DNA of 64,000 nucleotides from Tahibacter aquaticus (GTDB lineage: Bacteria; Pseudomonadota; Gammaproteobacteria; Xanthomonadales; Rhodanobacteraceae). The position numbers and the translations under genes were made by a program. Numbering within the stretch: the stretch's first letter is position 1; each line of letters begins with the position of its first letter. The notes beneath the pieces are model-generated. The model saw only the letters and a list, made by a program, of their open reading frames with translations, was not told where the DNA came from and searched no databases. The DNA lies in the NCBI RefSeq assembly GCF_004363655.1, contig NZ_SNZH01000007.1, positions 124,001 to 188,000 of the forward strand, in the 5' to 3' direction. Positions 1 through 9,058 of this stretch are shown piece after piece.

Positions 1-111
1 ACCTGGCAGCGTGCCGGCCAGCTCGCTGCGCTGGTCGCGGCGGCGGCGGCGGTCTACCTGGCTGCCCTGTTGGCGCAGGGCTTTCGCCTGCGCGAGTTGC
101 GCGCCCATTGA
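1..111 (+). CDS. murJ: Lipid II flippase MurJ, C-terminal fragment
   Basis: Only the last 36 codons lie in the window, read in frame from base 1 to TGA at 109-111. They encode an Ala/Leu-rich membrane helix ending in a short basic tail (FRLRELRAH). MurJ (MviN) ends in such a helix and sits just before ribF in related genomes. The assignment therefore rests on synteny plus the character of the last helix, since no family motif is in view. MurJ flips lipid II across the inner membrane during peptidoglycan synthesis. Confidence 0.6.
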   Translation, partial: TWQRAGQLAALVAAAAAVYLAALLAQGFRLRELRAH

Positions 112-133
112 GCCGGCCGGTCCTGCCAGCCGT

Positions 134-146
134 TATACTCGGCCCA
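134..146 (+). promoter_or_regulatory. Possible -10 element just before ribF
   Basis: TATACT at 134-139 ends seven bases before the ribF ATG at 147, so a transcript from it would be almost leaderless. The only -35-like hexamer (TTGAGC, 108-113) is 20 bases away, which is too far for a standard sigma-70 promoter. This is a weak candidate. Confidence 0.25.
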
Positions 147-1097
147 ATGCATACGCTGTCCCGTGACGCCGCCGGCCCTGTGCTTGCGCCGCGCGGCAGT
201 GTGGTCTGTATCGGCGCATTCGACGGCGTACATCGCGGTCATCGCTACGTCATCGACCATGTCTGCCGTCGTGCTGCCGAGTTGAATCTGCCAGCCGCGG
301 CCATCAGTTTCGAACCCGTGCCACGCGAATTCTTCGCCCGTGGCGATTTGGTGCGCCTGAGTTCGGCGCGGGAAAAGATCGAGCAGTTGTTCGCCGCCGG
401 TCTGGACACGCTGCTGTTGCTGCGTTTCAACGACGCACTGGCGGCCATGAGTGCAGAGGATTTCGTTGCCGGCGTGCTGGTGCAGCGGCTCAACGTGCGC
501 GAGCTGTTCGTCGGTGCGGATTTCCGTTTCGGCCATGGCCGGCGCGGCGATATGGACTTGTTGCAGCGCCTGGGCGCGCACTATGGCTTCCGTGCGACCG
601 AGCTGCCGCCGCTGGTGCAGCAGGACGCGCGGGTGTCCAGCTCGGCCATCCGCAGCCTGCTGGCATGCAGCCAGTTCGATGCCGCGGCAGGCCGGCTGGG
701 GCGCCGCTTCGGCATTTCCGGCAAGGTTGTGCACGGGCAGCAACTGGGGCGCCAGCTGGGCTATCCGACGGCGAATATCCGCCTGGGCCGGCGCCTGTCG
801 CCATTGCAGGGCATCTTCGCCGTGCGTGTTCACGGTGCGGGGCTGGGCGATCATCCGGCCGTGGCTAGTCTCGGTGTGCGGCCTACCGTGGCCGGGCGCG
901 AGCCGCTGCTGGAAGCGCATCTGTTCGACTTCGACGGCGATCTGTACGGCCGCCGCCTCGAAGTGGAATTTGTTGAAAAGTTACGCGATGAAGAAAAGTT
1001 CCCGGACCTGGAAAGCATGGTCCGGCAGATCGACCGAGACGCCGCGCAAGCGCGGCACATCCTGGGCGCAGCCGCGACAGCGACCGCCGGAGCCTGA
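147..1097 (+). CDS. ribF: Bifunctional riboflavin kinase / FAD synthetase RibF
   Basis: A 316-residue protein that phosphorylates riboflavin to FMN and adenylates it to FAD. The N-terminal nucleotidyltransferase domain has GAFDGVHRGH (residues 23-32), the HxGH adenylylation motif. The C-terminal riboflavin kinase domain begins near residue 185 and contains GRQLGYPTANI. The open frame extends 13 codons upstream with a leader unlike the family, so ATG 147 is chosen because it gives the usual length of about 310. It is followed three bases later by ileS and probably co-transcribed with ileS-lspA-ispH, the standard arrangement in gammaproteobacteria. Confidence 0.95.
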   Translation: MHTLSRDAAGPVLAPRGSVVCIGAFDGVHRGHRYVIDHVCRRAAELNLPAAAISFEPVPREFFARGDLVRLSSAREKIEQLFAAGLDTLLLLRFNDALAAMSAEDFVAGVLVQRLNVRELFVGADFRFGHGRRGDMDLLQRLGAHYGFRATELPPLVQQDARVSSSAIRSLLACSQFDAAAGRLGRRFGISGKVVHGQQLGRQLGYPTANIRLGRRLSPLQGIFAVRVHGAGLGDHPAVASLGVRPTVAGREPLLEAHLFDFDGDLYGRRLEVEFVEKLRDEEKFPDLESMVRQIDRDAAQARHILGAAATATAGA

Positions 1098-1100
1098 ACC

Positions 1101-4076
1101 GTGACGACCGACTACAAGAACACGATCAACCTGCCCGAAACCCGATTCGCGATGAAGGCTGATCTGGCCAAGCGCGAGCCGGCCATGCTGGCGGACTGGG
1201 AAACCCGTCAGCTGTATCAGCAGATCCAGCGCGAAACCGCCGGGCGCGAACGCATCTTCGTGCTGCACGACGGCCCGCCGTATGCGAACGGCATGATTCA
1301 TCTCGGCCACGCGCTGAACAAGATCCTCAAGGACACGGTGGTCAAGTCCAAGCTGATGGCCGGCTACCGCTCGCCTTACGTGCCGGGCTGGGATTGCCAT
1401 GGCCTGCCGATCGAGATCGCGGTGGAGAAGAAGATCGGCAAGGTCGGGCAGAAGGTCGATGCCGCCACTTTCCGGCAGAAGTGCCGCGAATACGCCAGCC
1501 AGCAGATCGACCTGCAGCGCGCCGACTTCAAGCGCCTGGGCGTGATCGGCGACTGGGACAACCCCTACCGCACCATGGACGCGAAGTTCGAGGCGGACAT
1601 GGTGCGTGCACTGGCCACGATCTACGCCAACGGCCATGTGACACGCGGCTTCAAGCCGGTGCACTGGTGTTTCGACTGCGGTTCGGCCCTGGCCGAAGCG
1701 GAAATCGAATACCACGACAAGACCTCGCCGGCGATCGACGTTGCCTACGACGCCGTGGACAAGGAAGCCGTGCTGGCTGCCTTCCTCGGTGCGCGTAGCC
1801 AGGGCCATGCCCTGTGGCAGCAGTTCGACAGCCTTGTCGTTGCCGTGCCGATCTGGACGACCACGCCGTGGACGCTGCCGGCCAGCCTTGCCGTTTCGCT
1901 GGGGCCGGACCTCGAATACAGCCTCATCGAAGCGCCGGCGCGCAACGGCCAGCGCGTGCTGCTGGCTGTGGCTGCGGCGCTGGCGGACAAGTGCGCGGCG
2001 CGCTACGGCAGTGCCGGCGTCGACGGCGCAGCTGTGACCCACGGCGACGTGGCCAACGGCATGGCGCTGGAAAACCAGCTGCTGCAGCATCCGTTCTACG
2101 ATTTCCGCCAGGTGCCGGTGCTGCTTGGCGAGCATGTCTCGGCCGAAGACGGTACCGGTGCCGTGCATACCGCGCCGGGCCACGGCGTCGAAGACTTTGC
2201 TGTCGGCCAGAAATATGGACTGGTGGAAAAGTTCACCGCGGCCGAGCTGAATCCGGTCGGCGGCAACGGCGTCTATCTCGCCGGCACGCCGCTGGTGGAA
2301 GGCCAGTTCATCTGGAAGGCCAACGATTCCATCGTCGAGCTGCTGCGCGAACGCGACAAGCTGCTGGTGGCCACGCGCATCGAGCACAGTTATCCGCATT
2401 GCTGGCGGCACAAGACGCCGGTTGCGTTCCGCGCCACGCCGCAATGGTTCATCAGCATGGAAAAGGCCGGCCTGCGTGCCGATGCGCTGGAATCGATCAA
2501 GCGCGTGCGCTGGATTCCGGGCTGGGGCGAAGAACGTATCACCAGCATGATCGCCAGCCGTCCCGACTGGTGTATCTCGCGTCAGCGCACCTGGGGCGTG
2601 CCGATCACGCTGCTGGTGGACAAGACCACGCAATTGCCGCATCCGCGCAGTGTGGAATTGTTCGAAATTGTCGCCCGGCGCATGGAGCAAGGCGGCATCG
2701 ACGCCTGGTTCGCGCTGGATGCGGCCGAGCTGATCGGCGCCGAAGCAGAACAGTACGAGAAGGTCAGCGACGTGCTCGACGTCTGGTTCGACTCCGGCGT
2801 GACCCATCGCGGCGTGCTGGCCGAACGTCCGGAACTGGCCACGCCGGGGCCGGACGACAAGATCATGTACCTGGAAGGTTCGGACCAGCACCGTGGCTGG
2901 TTCCATTCCTCGCTGCTGACTTCGACGGCGATGTATCGCCATGCGCCGTACAACGAGGTGCTGACCCACGGCTTCACCGTGGACGAGCACGGCCGCAAGA
3001 TGTCCAAGTCGATAGGCAACGGCGTCGAACCGCAGGACGTGATGAAGAACTATGGCGCCGACATCCTGCGCCTGTGGGTTGCTTCGACCGACTATCGCAA
3101 CGAAATGTCGATGTCGAACGAGATCCTCAAGCGCGTTGCCGATGCCTACCGGCGCATCCGCAATACGGCTCGCTTCCTGCTCGGCAACCTGCACGGTTTC
3201 GATCCGGCCCTGCACCTGGTGCCGGTGGAAGAATCCCTGCTGCTGGACCAGTGGGCAGTGCAGCAGGCGTTCGATACGCAGCAGGCTGTCCGTGCGGCGT
3301 ACGAGCGCTACGATTTCCCCGAGATCGTGCAACGCGTGCAGAACTTCTGTACCAACGAGATGGGCGCACTTTATCTCGATATAACCAAGGATCGCTTGTA
3401 TACAATGCAGGCTGCGAGTCTGGGCCGGCGTTCGGCGCAGAGCGCGATGTACCGCATTCTCGAAGCGCTGGTGCGCTGGCTGGCGCCGGTGCTGAGCTTC
3501 ACTGCCGAGGAAATCTGGGCGGAAATGCCCGGCGAGCGCGGCGGATCGGTGTTCTTCGCCACCTTCTACGAAGGTCTGGCGGCAACGCAGGCCTCGCCGC
3601 AGCAGCGGTTGTGGTGGAGCGAACTGCTGGCTATCCGTTCGGCCACGTCCAAGGTACTGGAAGGCATGCGCGTGCTTGGCGGCATCGGTGCATCGCTGGA
3701 GGCCGAGGTCACCTTGTACGTCGATGCCGACCAGCGGGAGCGTTATGCCGAGGTGGCCGATGAGCTGCGCTTCGGTTTCATCACCTCCAAGCTGGAGCTG
3801 CAGGCGTTGCGTGATCGCCCGGTCTATGACGTGGTGGCCGCCAAGCTCGGCTTCGAGTCGTTCGTCGACGACGAGGCCAGACCCACGGCCCTCGCCGCCA
3901 GGGCCGATGTGCCCGAGCACGAAGTCTGGGTAGTGGCCAAGGCCAGTGAAGCGGCCAAATGCGTGCGCTGCTGGCATTACCGCAGCGATGTCGGCGCCCA
4001 TGCGGAACACCCGCAGCTCTGCGAGCGCTGCGTCAGCAACGTCGCCGGCAGCGGCGAACAGCGGCGGTTTTTCTGA
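1101..4076 (+). CDS. ileS: Isoleucyl-tRNA synthetase
   Basis: Class I aminoacyl-tRNA synthetase that charges tRNA-Ile and edits misactivated valine. HLGH (residues 67-70) and KMSKS (633-637) form the ATP-binding signatures of the Rossmann fold; the CP1 editing domain lies between them. The C-terminus ends in two CxxC pairs (CVRCWHY and CERC) of the zinc finger typical of bacterial-type IleRS. At 991 residues it is about 50 longer than the E. coli enzyme. It starts with GTG three bases after ribF and its TGA overlaps the lspA ATG by one base (TGATG), so lspA is probably translationally coupled. Confidence 0.97.
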   Translation: MTTDYKNTINLPETRFAMKADLAKREPAMLADWETRQLYQQIQRETAGRERIFVLHDGPPYANGMIHLGHALNKILKDTVVKSKLMAGYRSPYVPGWDCHGLPIEIAVEKKIGKVGQKVDAATFRQKCREYASQQIDLQRADFKRLGVIGDWDNPYRTMDAKFEADMVRALATIYANGHVTRGFKPVHWCFDCGSALAEAEIEYHDKTSPAIDVAYDAVDKEAVLAAFLGARSQGHALWQQFDSLVVAVPIWTTTPWTLPASLAVSLGPDLEYSLIEAPARNGQRVLLAVAAALADKCAARYGSAGVDGAAVTHGDVANGMALENQLLQHPFYDFRQVPVLLGEHVSAEDGTGAVHTAPGHGVEDFAVGQKYGLVEKFTAAELNPVGGNGVYLAGTPLVEGQFIWKANDSIVELLRERDKLLVATRIEHSYPHCWRHKTPVAFRATPQWFISMEKAGLRADALESIKRVRWIPGWGEERITSMIASRPDWCISRQRTWGVPITLLVDKTTQLPHPRSVELFEIVARRMEQGGIDAWFALDAAELIGAEAEQYEKVSDVLDVWFDSGVTHRGVLAERPELATPGPDDKIMYLEGSDQHRGWFHSSLLTSTAMYRHAPYNEVLTHGFTVDEHGRKMSKSIGNGVEPQDVMKNYGADILRLWVASTDYRNEMSMSNEILKRVADAYRRIRNTARFLLGNLHGFDPALHLVPVEESLLLDQWAVQQAFDTQQAVRAAYERYDFPEIVQRVQNFCTNEMGALYLDITKDRLYTMQAASLGRRSAQSAMYRILEALVRWLAPVLSFTAEEIWAEMPGERGGSVFFATFYEGLAATQASPQQRLWWSELLAIRSATSKVLEGMRVLGGIGASLEAEVTLYVDADQRERYAEVADELRFGFITSKLELQALRDRPVYDVVAAKLGFESFVDDEARPTALAARADVPEHEVWVVAKASEAAKCVRCWHYRSDVGAHAEHPQLCERCVSNVAGSGEQRRFF

Positions 4077-4594
4077 TGGCGGCGCCGGGCGAGCGGTTGC
4101 CGCTGCGTGCCAATGCGCTGAGCTGGCTGGTGTTGTCGCTGGTGTTGATCGTGGCCGACCAGTGGACCAAGCAGATCGTGCTGGCGCATCTGGTCGAAGG
4201 CGTGCCGGTGCCGGTCATCGACGGCTGGCTGAACTGGACGCTGGCCTTCAATACCGGCGCCGCGTTCAGTTTTCTCGCCGATGCCGGAGGCTGGCAGCGC
4301 TGGGGTTTCAGCATCCTGGCCGTGGTGATCAGCGCCGTGCTGACGCTGTGGCTGGCACGCACGCCGCGGCGCGACTGGCTGACGGCACTGCCGCTGGCCC
4401 TGGTCGTCGGCGGTGCGCTGGGCAACCTGATCGACCGGTTGCGGTTCGGCCATGTGGTCGATTTCGTCCAGGTCTACCACGACAGCTGGGCGTTCCCTGC
4501 CTTCAATATCGCCGATTCGGCCATCTCGGTCGGGGCAGTGCTGCTGGCCGCCGCCAGCCTGCGTAGTGGGAAAGGGGAGGGCGCCGCGCGATAA
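4076..4594 (+). CDS. lspA: Lipoprotein signal peptidase (signal peptidase II)
   Basis: Inner-membrane aspartic peptidase of 172 residues that removes signal peptides from diacylglyceryl-modified prolipoproteins. Four hydrophobic segments are visible. The two catalytic Asp motifs are present: [16 protein letters not shown] and the later FNIADSAI. The asparagine-rich NTGAAFSF motif is also there. ATG 4076 overlaps the ileS stop by one base; longer in-frame starts would lie inside ileS. It would process the lipoproteins seen in this window, such as the TPR lipoprotein at 25.8 kb and the oligopeptidase at 41.5 kb. Confidence 0.96.
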   Translation: MAAPGERLPLRANALSWLVLSLVLIVADQWTKQIVLAHLVEGVPVPVIDGWLNWTLAFNTGAAFSFLADAGGWQRWGFSILAVVISAVLTLWLARTPRRDWLTALPLALVVGGALGNLIDRLRFGHVVDFVQVYHDSWAFPAFNIADSAISVGAVLLAAASLRSGKGEGAAR

Positions 4595-4628
4595 TCCGGC
4601 GTCTGCCTGGTCCGGATACCGCTTTGCC

Positions 4629-5582
4629 ATGGAAGTCCTGCTTGCCAATCCCCGTGGGTTCTGTGCCGGCGTCGATCGTGCCATCGAGATCGTCGAGCGT
4701 GCGCTGGAAGTGTTCGGCGCGCCGATCTACGTGCGCCACGAAGTGGTGCACAACCGTTTCGTGGTGGAAGGCCTGCGCAACCGCGGCGCGGTATTCGTCG
4801 ACGAACTCGACGAAGTACCCGACGGCTCCACCGTGATCTTCAGTGCCCACGGCGTTTCCAAGGCCGTGCGAGCAGAAGCCGACCGGCGCGAGCTGCGCGT
4901 ATTCGATGCCACCTGTCCGCTGGTGACCAAGGTGCACATCGAGGTGTCCAGCCACTGCAAGGCCGGCCGCGACGTGGTGCTGATCGGTCATGCCGGTCAT
5001 CCGGAAGTGGAAGGCACGCTGGGCCAGTGGACTCGTTCCGGCGCCGTCGGGGAGATCTATCTGGTCGAAACTCCCGAAGACGTGGCCCGGCTGCGGCCGC
5101 GCAGTCCCGACGATATTGCCTACGTCACCCAGACCACGTTGTCGGTGGACGATACCAAGGCGGTGATCGACGCCCTGCGCCGGCATTTCCCGAAAGTGCT
5201 GGGCCCGCGCCACGACGACATCTGCTACGCCACGCAGAACCGCCAGGATGCCGTGCGCGTGCTCGGTCAGCGTTGCGACCTCGTGCTGGTTGTCGGTTCG
5301 GTCAACAGTTCCAACTCCAACCGCCTGCGCGAGCTGGCCGAGAAGCAGGGCGTACCTGCCTTCCTGATCGACAGCGCCGCCGACATTCGCGACGAATGGC
5401 TGGAGGGGCGCGAGCGTATCGGCGTCACTGCCGGCGCCTCGGCACCGGAAGAACTGGTCAACGACGTGATTGCCGCCCTGCGCCAGCGCGGCGCCGGTGC
5501 GGTTTCCGAGCTGGAAGGCGTGGCCGAACTGATGCGCTTTGCCCTGCCCAAAGAGCTGCGCATCGTGGTTTTGCCGGCCTGA
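4629..5582 (+). CDS. ispH: 4-hydroxy-3-methylbut-2-enyl diphosphate reductase IspH
   Basis: The last enzyme of the MEP isoprenoid pathway, reducing HMBPP to IPP and DMAPP with a [4Fe-4S] cluster. The three cluster cysteines are at C12 ([11 protein letters not shown]), C96 ([12 protein letters not shown]) and C199 ([11 protein letters not shown]), and the [10 protein letters not shown] active-site segment lies between the last two. The 317-residue length is normal. ATG 4629 is chosen because the family begins M-x-V-x-L-A-x-P-R-G-F-C-A-G; the frame runs further upstream but overlaps lspA. It is the last core gene before the pilin cluster, the same order as in Pseudomonas. Confidence 0.97.
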   Translation: MEVLLANPRGFCAGVDRAIEIVERALEVFGAPIYVRHEVVHNRFVVEGLRNRGAVFVDELDEVPDGSTVIFSAHGVSKAVRAEADRRELRVFDATCPLVTKVHIEVSSHCKAGRDVVLIGHAGHPEVEGTLGQWTRSGAVGEIYLVETPEDVARLRPRSPDDIAYVTQTTLSVDDTKAVIDALRRHFPKVLGPRHDDICYATQNRQDAVRVLGQRCDLVLVVGSVNSSNSNRLRELAEKQGVPAFLIDSAADIRDEWLEGRERIGVTAGASAPEELVNDVIAALRQRGAGAVSELEGVAELMRFALPKELRIVVLPA

Positions 5583-5729
5583 TCCGGAGCCCGCGCCGAG
5601 CCGCGCCACAGCTGAACCGCAGCCGGCCCGTCTGTCCGACATTCGCTACCAATCACCTCACCATACGTTGTCAGCCATTGAACACCCGGATAGCTTGGCC
5701 GAATAGCCGGCCAGCTACCGAGGTGTGCG

Positions 5730-6308
5730 ATGTCGATGTTCCGTTTCCGGTTGCGAACAGCTCGGCTGAACCGAGTTGCCCAGCGCGGCTTTACCCTGAT
5801 GGAGTTGCTGATCACGATGGCCATCGCCGCCATCCTTGTCGGTGTGGCGCTGCCCAGTTTCCGCGAATCCATGGTACGCACCGCCGTTACCCAGACCGGT
5901 AACGACATCGTCCTGGACCTGAATACGGCCCGTGCCGAGGCTGTGAAGCGCGGCTTCAATACGGCGGTGATCGCGAAAACGCCCGGCAATTGGACTCTGG
6001 GATGGGAAATCTGGGTCGACATCAACGGTAACGGTGTATTCACCGAGGCCGGAACCGATGTGTTGATCCGCGATCATCTTCGTATTGACGATCCGTATCG
6101 CGTGCTCGGTGCCCCTCGCTCGGGCGGCGCGGCAACCCAGATCGTCTACAACGGCACGGGCGCCGTCAACGGTGGCGCCTACGACTTCGTCGTCTGCCGG
6201 CCCAATACCCCGAACGGCCAGAACCGCGCCGTGCTTGTCGGGAACAACGGCACGGTCAGTAGCCAGCGCAAGCCACCTGCCGGCATGGCCGTGTCCTGCC
6301 CGCCATGA
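5730..6308 (+). CDS. fimT: Type IV minor pilin FimT/GspH-like
   Basis: A 192-residue prepilin. The leader ends in QRG, and PilD would cleave between G20 and F21; the following FTLMELLITMAIAAIL has the conserved Glu at +5 and starts the hydrophobic helix that anchors and assembles the pilin. The rest resembles the GspH/FimT globular domain. First gene of the minor pilin cluster, 147 bases after ispH. In Pseudomonas and Xanthomonas FimT/FimU with PilV, PilW, PilX and PilY1 primes pilus assembly. FimT proteins in some species bind DNA during natural transformation; that role here is only possible, not shown. Confidence 0.9.
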   Translation: MSMFRFRLRTARLNRVAQRGFTLMELLITMAIAAILVGVALPSFRESMVRTAVTQTGNDIVLDLNTARAEAVKRGFNTAVIAKTPGNWTLGWEIWVDINGNGVFTEAGTDVLIRDHLRIDDPYRVLGAPRSGGAATQIVYNGTGAVNGGAYDFVVCRPNTPNGQNRAVLVGNNGTVSSQRKPPAGMAVSCPP

Positions 6309-6331
6309 TCATCAATTGGAGAACTGCCGCC

Positions 6332-6883
6332 ATGAAGGGGAATCGGGGCAGCCGGGGCTTTACCCTGCTGGAAGTGTTGATCGCCGTCGTTATTCTGGGC
6401 ATAGGCCTGTTGGGTCTGGCAGGCCTGCTGATGGTTTCGGTGCGGACGAATCAGAGTGCGTATCTGCGCACCCAGGCTTCGTTCATGGCGCAGTCGATGG
6501 CCGATCGGATGCGTGGGAATCTGCGCGGCATATGGGCGGGCAGTTACAACGCGACCGTCCCAACTGGAAGCGGCAATGCCGGAGCGGCAACGACCTGTCC
6601 CTGCAACTCCGCACAGCTGGCTACGCGGGATCTGTTCTGGTGGAGCCAGGAAATCCACACGCTGCTGCCTAATTCGGGCGCAACGATCGCCTGCGTGCGC
6701 CGGCCGGGCAGTCCCATTGCGGGCCAGAACCTGGCCAATGCCACTCAGGCGAGACTGAGTTTCGACGGTGTCTGCACCATTTCCATTGTCTGGAACGAAT
6801 CCACCTTGAATGTCGGCGGTCCGGGCGCTGCGTCAGCAAGCACGCCTGAAGTACAGACATTTGTCTGGGCCTTCCAGCCATGA
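6332..6883 (+). CDS. pilV: Type IV minor pilin PilV
   Basis: A prepilin-like protein with leader MKGNRGSRG cut before FTLLEVLIAVVILGIGLLG, the signature of PilV/GspI-type minor pilins including Glu at +5. I chose ATG 6332 because GGAGA at 6318-6322 sits nine bases before it and gives a short basic leader. An upstream ATG at 6305 overlaps the fimT stop (ATGA) but lacks a Shine-Dalgarno sequence. The globular part has a CPC motif and further cysteines. Acts with FimT, PilW and PilX at the pilus tip. Confidence 0.9.
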   Translation: MKGNRGSRGFTLLEVLIAVVILGIGLLGLAGLLMVSVRTNQSAYLRTQASFMAQSMADRMRGNLRGIWAGSYNATVPTGSGNAGAATTCPCNSAQLATRDLFWWSQEIHTLLPNSGATIACVRRPGSPIAGQNLANATQARLSFDGVCTISIVWNESTLNVGGPGAASASTPEVQTFVWAFQP

Positions 6884-6900
6884 CTGCGGAGATCGACTTC

Positions 6901-8355
6901 ATGAAGCAAAAAGATCCGGCGCGCAGGCTCGTTGCAGTTCCGCTCATGCAGCAAGGCTTCACCCTGATCGAGCTGATGGTCGCCCTTGCGCTGGGCCTGC
7001 TCGTCAGCATCGGCATCATTGCGTTGTTCCAGAGCACCAGCAACACCAATCGTGTGCAGGATGCGCAGGCACGCGTGCAGGAAAACGGTCGCTATGCGAT
7101 GAGTCGTCTCATCGACGACATGCGCATGGGCTTCGGCCAGCCGCTGGCGGTCAATGCCATTGCGGCGAACCAGTCGGTCAATACCGAACTCGTGCAGGCG
7201 CCGATGATTGCCCCCATGGTCTACGTGGCTAATATCGCCTCCTTGCTGCCGCGCTGGCGCACGGGTGATACCGTGGTGCCGGCAGGCTGGTCAATGGCGC
7301 AGCCATATCCGCTATCGCCGCGATGGCTTATCCAGGGGCACGAGTGCTCGGTCACCGGCAGCGCGTGCAACCCCTCGGTTCCGACGGATCTGCCGGCGGT
7401 AGGAACGGTCGCAGGCAGCCGCGTGCAGGGAGCCGACGTGCTGACCGTGCGCTACATCGGTTCGCCGGGATGGACCATCGCGCAGGCTTCTGGCGGGGGG
7501 GCCACCGGCTCGGAGCAGCATTGCCCCGCTGCAGGGCAACCCAATGCCGGGTTCATTACAGACATCCTTGTAAGACCTGCCCCGGGCGAGCCAGCAACCA
7601 ATTTTGCTTCGGGCGATCTGGCATTGCTGTGGAATGGCAACCAGGGGGCCATCTTCAAGGTGAACGCCGCGGGTTTGGCGGGTTCCAACCAGACACTGAC
7701 CCCAATCGACGTACTGCCGACGGGCGGTATAGCGAGGATCCGGTGCGCTGATATCGGTTCCCTCAGCACCGTCACTGTGTACAACTTCAGCAGGGATCTT
7801 CGTACAGCGACTTATTTCCTGCAGCTGATCGCCGACCCCAGTCCGGATGCCAACCCCGCTAATCGTGTCATTCCCGCGCTGATGCGTTGGGTAGAAGGCG
7901 CGCCGTTGAACACGCGCGTTGCGGACATTCTTGCGACCGGAGTCGAGCGCATGGATTTCCTCTACGGCACGGAACAGCTGGCGTCCGCGTCGACAACCCC
8001 GTTCAATTTTCTCGACGCGAATCAGGTCCAGACCACCGGAAGCTCGGCCAACTGTCCGATACCACCGGTGCAGTACGTGACCTGGAACAATTACGCAGGG
8101 GCCATGGACAGCAACTGCCTCTGGCGCGCGGTGCGGACGATCGAAGTCCACTTGTTGATCAATACGATCAACGACATCCCGTTTCTGTCGCAATCGGATG
8201 AGGCCTATCGCTATAGCGTCAATGGCGGTACCGCGCTCAGCTATGTCCAGGCGCAAATTCCTACCGGTACTGTCATGCCAAACGGACTGCAGCGGGGCCG
8301 CATGATGCGGCGCGAATTCACGGCGCAGATCGCCGTGCGTAACAGCACACCTTGA
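6901..8355 (+). CDS. pilW: Type IV minor pilin PilW
   Basis: A prepilin of 484 residues with leader ending MQQG before FTLIELMVALALGLLVSIG, the PilW signature with Glu at +5. After the N-terminal helix the segment QENGRYAMSRLIDDMR is typical of PilW. It is larger than the Pseudomonas protein (about 270 residues), with an expanded globular region holding several Cys pairs. ATG 6901 is preferred over ATG 6880, which overlaps the pilV stop, because GGAG lies nine bases upstream of 6901. Part of the priming complex with FimT, PilV, PilX and PilY1. Confidence 0.9.
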   Translation: MKQKDPARRLVAVPLMQQGFTLIELMVALALGLLVSIGIIALFQSTSNTNRVQDAQARVQENGRYAMSRLIDDMRMGFGQPLAVNAIAANQSVNTELVQAPMIAPMVYVANIASLLPRWRTGDTVVPAGWSMAQPYPLSPRWLIQGHECSVTGSACNPSVPTDLPAVGTVAGSRVQGADVLTVRYIGSPGWTIAQASGGGATGSEQHCPAAGQPNAGFITDILVRPAPGEPATNFASGDLALLWNGNQGAIFKVNAAGLAGSNQTLTPIDVLPTGGIARIRCADIGSLSTVTVYNFSRDLRTATYFLQLIADPSPDANPANRVIPALMRWVEGAPLNTRVADILATGVERMDFLYGTEQLASASTTPFNFLDANQVQTTGSSANCPIPPVQYVTWNNYAGAMDSNCLWRAVRTIEVHLLINTINDIPFLSQSDEAYRYSVNGGTALSYVQAQIPTGTVMPNGLQRGRMMRREFTAQIAVRNSTP

Positions 8356-8369
8356 GCAGGCCAAACGCC

Positions 8370-9044
8370 ATGAATATCCGATCTTTCGGCAGTAGCCCTG
8401 CACACGCGCGTTCGCAACGCGGCGCCGTGCTGTTCGTGGCACTAATCTTCCTGGTACTGATGACGCTGATCGCCGTAGTCGCCAGCAATACGTCGATTCT
8501 GCAGGAACGCATGACTGGCGGCATGCGCAATGTGCAGATGGCCCAGATGGGCGCGGACAGCGGTGTGCGCGGCATGGAGGTGCAGATCTGGACCGCACCG
8601 GTGCGCGGCGTCAATCTGACCTGCGACGAAGGCGGTGGGCCCAGCACGGATTTCAAATGCTATAGCCGCGTTGTCGCATCGGCGGCGTCGGATACTTTGG
8701 TGTTGGACGACGTGGTGCGCAAATTCCGCTCGGAGAAGGGAAAGATTGCCAGCGACGGCGGCAGCAATTCGACCATCGACTACTCGGCAACAACCATTCC
8801 CGAATCGGCCCGGCTGGCTTCGCGCCCGCGCGTCATGGTCGAACTCATGGGGCGCGTGTCGGGCGCCGAAGATACCGAATCGCCGCACGCCGGCCTCAAG
8901 CCGGTCGCTGCCGGTCCTGGCGGCGGTGTGCAGGAATTCCTGGCCTACCGCATCACCTCGCGATCCACTGGTGGTAACGATTCAGCCGTTCGACTGGCGG
9001 AAAGCGTCTTTCTGGCGCAGATCCAGCCGATTGCGACGCCGTAA
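8370..9044 (+). CDS. pilX: Type IV pilus assembly protein PilX
   Basis: A 224-residue protein with QRGAVLFVALIFLVLMTL at its N-terminus. This is the PilX variant of the pilin signature, with Ala instead of Phe at +1 and no Glu at +5. The next segment (LQERMTGGMRN) is also typical of PilX. An upstream TTG at 8352 overlaps the pilW stop, but ATG 8370 gives a normal short leader. Its stop overlaps a possible pilY1 ATG by one base. PilX usually bridges the minor pilins and PilY1. Confidence 0.88.
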   Translation: MNIRSFGSSPAHARSQRGAVLFVALIFLVLMTLIAVVASNTSILQERMTGGMRNVQMAQMGADSGVRGMEVQIWTAPVRGVNLTCDEGGGPSTDFKCYSRVVASAASDTLVLDDVVRKFRSEKGKIASDGGSNSTIDYSATTIPESARLASRPRVMVELMGRVSGAEDTESPHAGLKPVAAGPGGGVQEFLAYRITSRSTGGNDSAVRLAESVFLAQIQPIATP

Positions 9045-9058
9045 TGGGGACGAAGACC

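Noticed and set aside
981-4010. A 1009-codon open frame on the minus strand opposite ileS
   Set aside because: It is antisense to a complete IleRS with all motifs; its peptide is His/Gln/Arg-rich with no domain, as expected for a GC-rich shadow frame.
5583-5729. Sigma-54 promoter before fimT
   Set aside because: No TGGCAC-N5-TTGC-like element with correct GG/GC spacing was found; a weak sigma-70 candidate was not convincing either.
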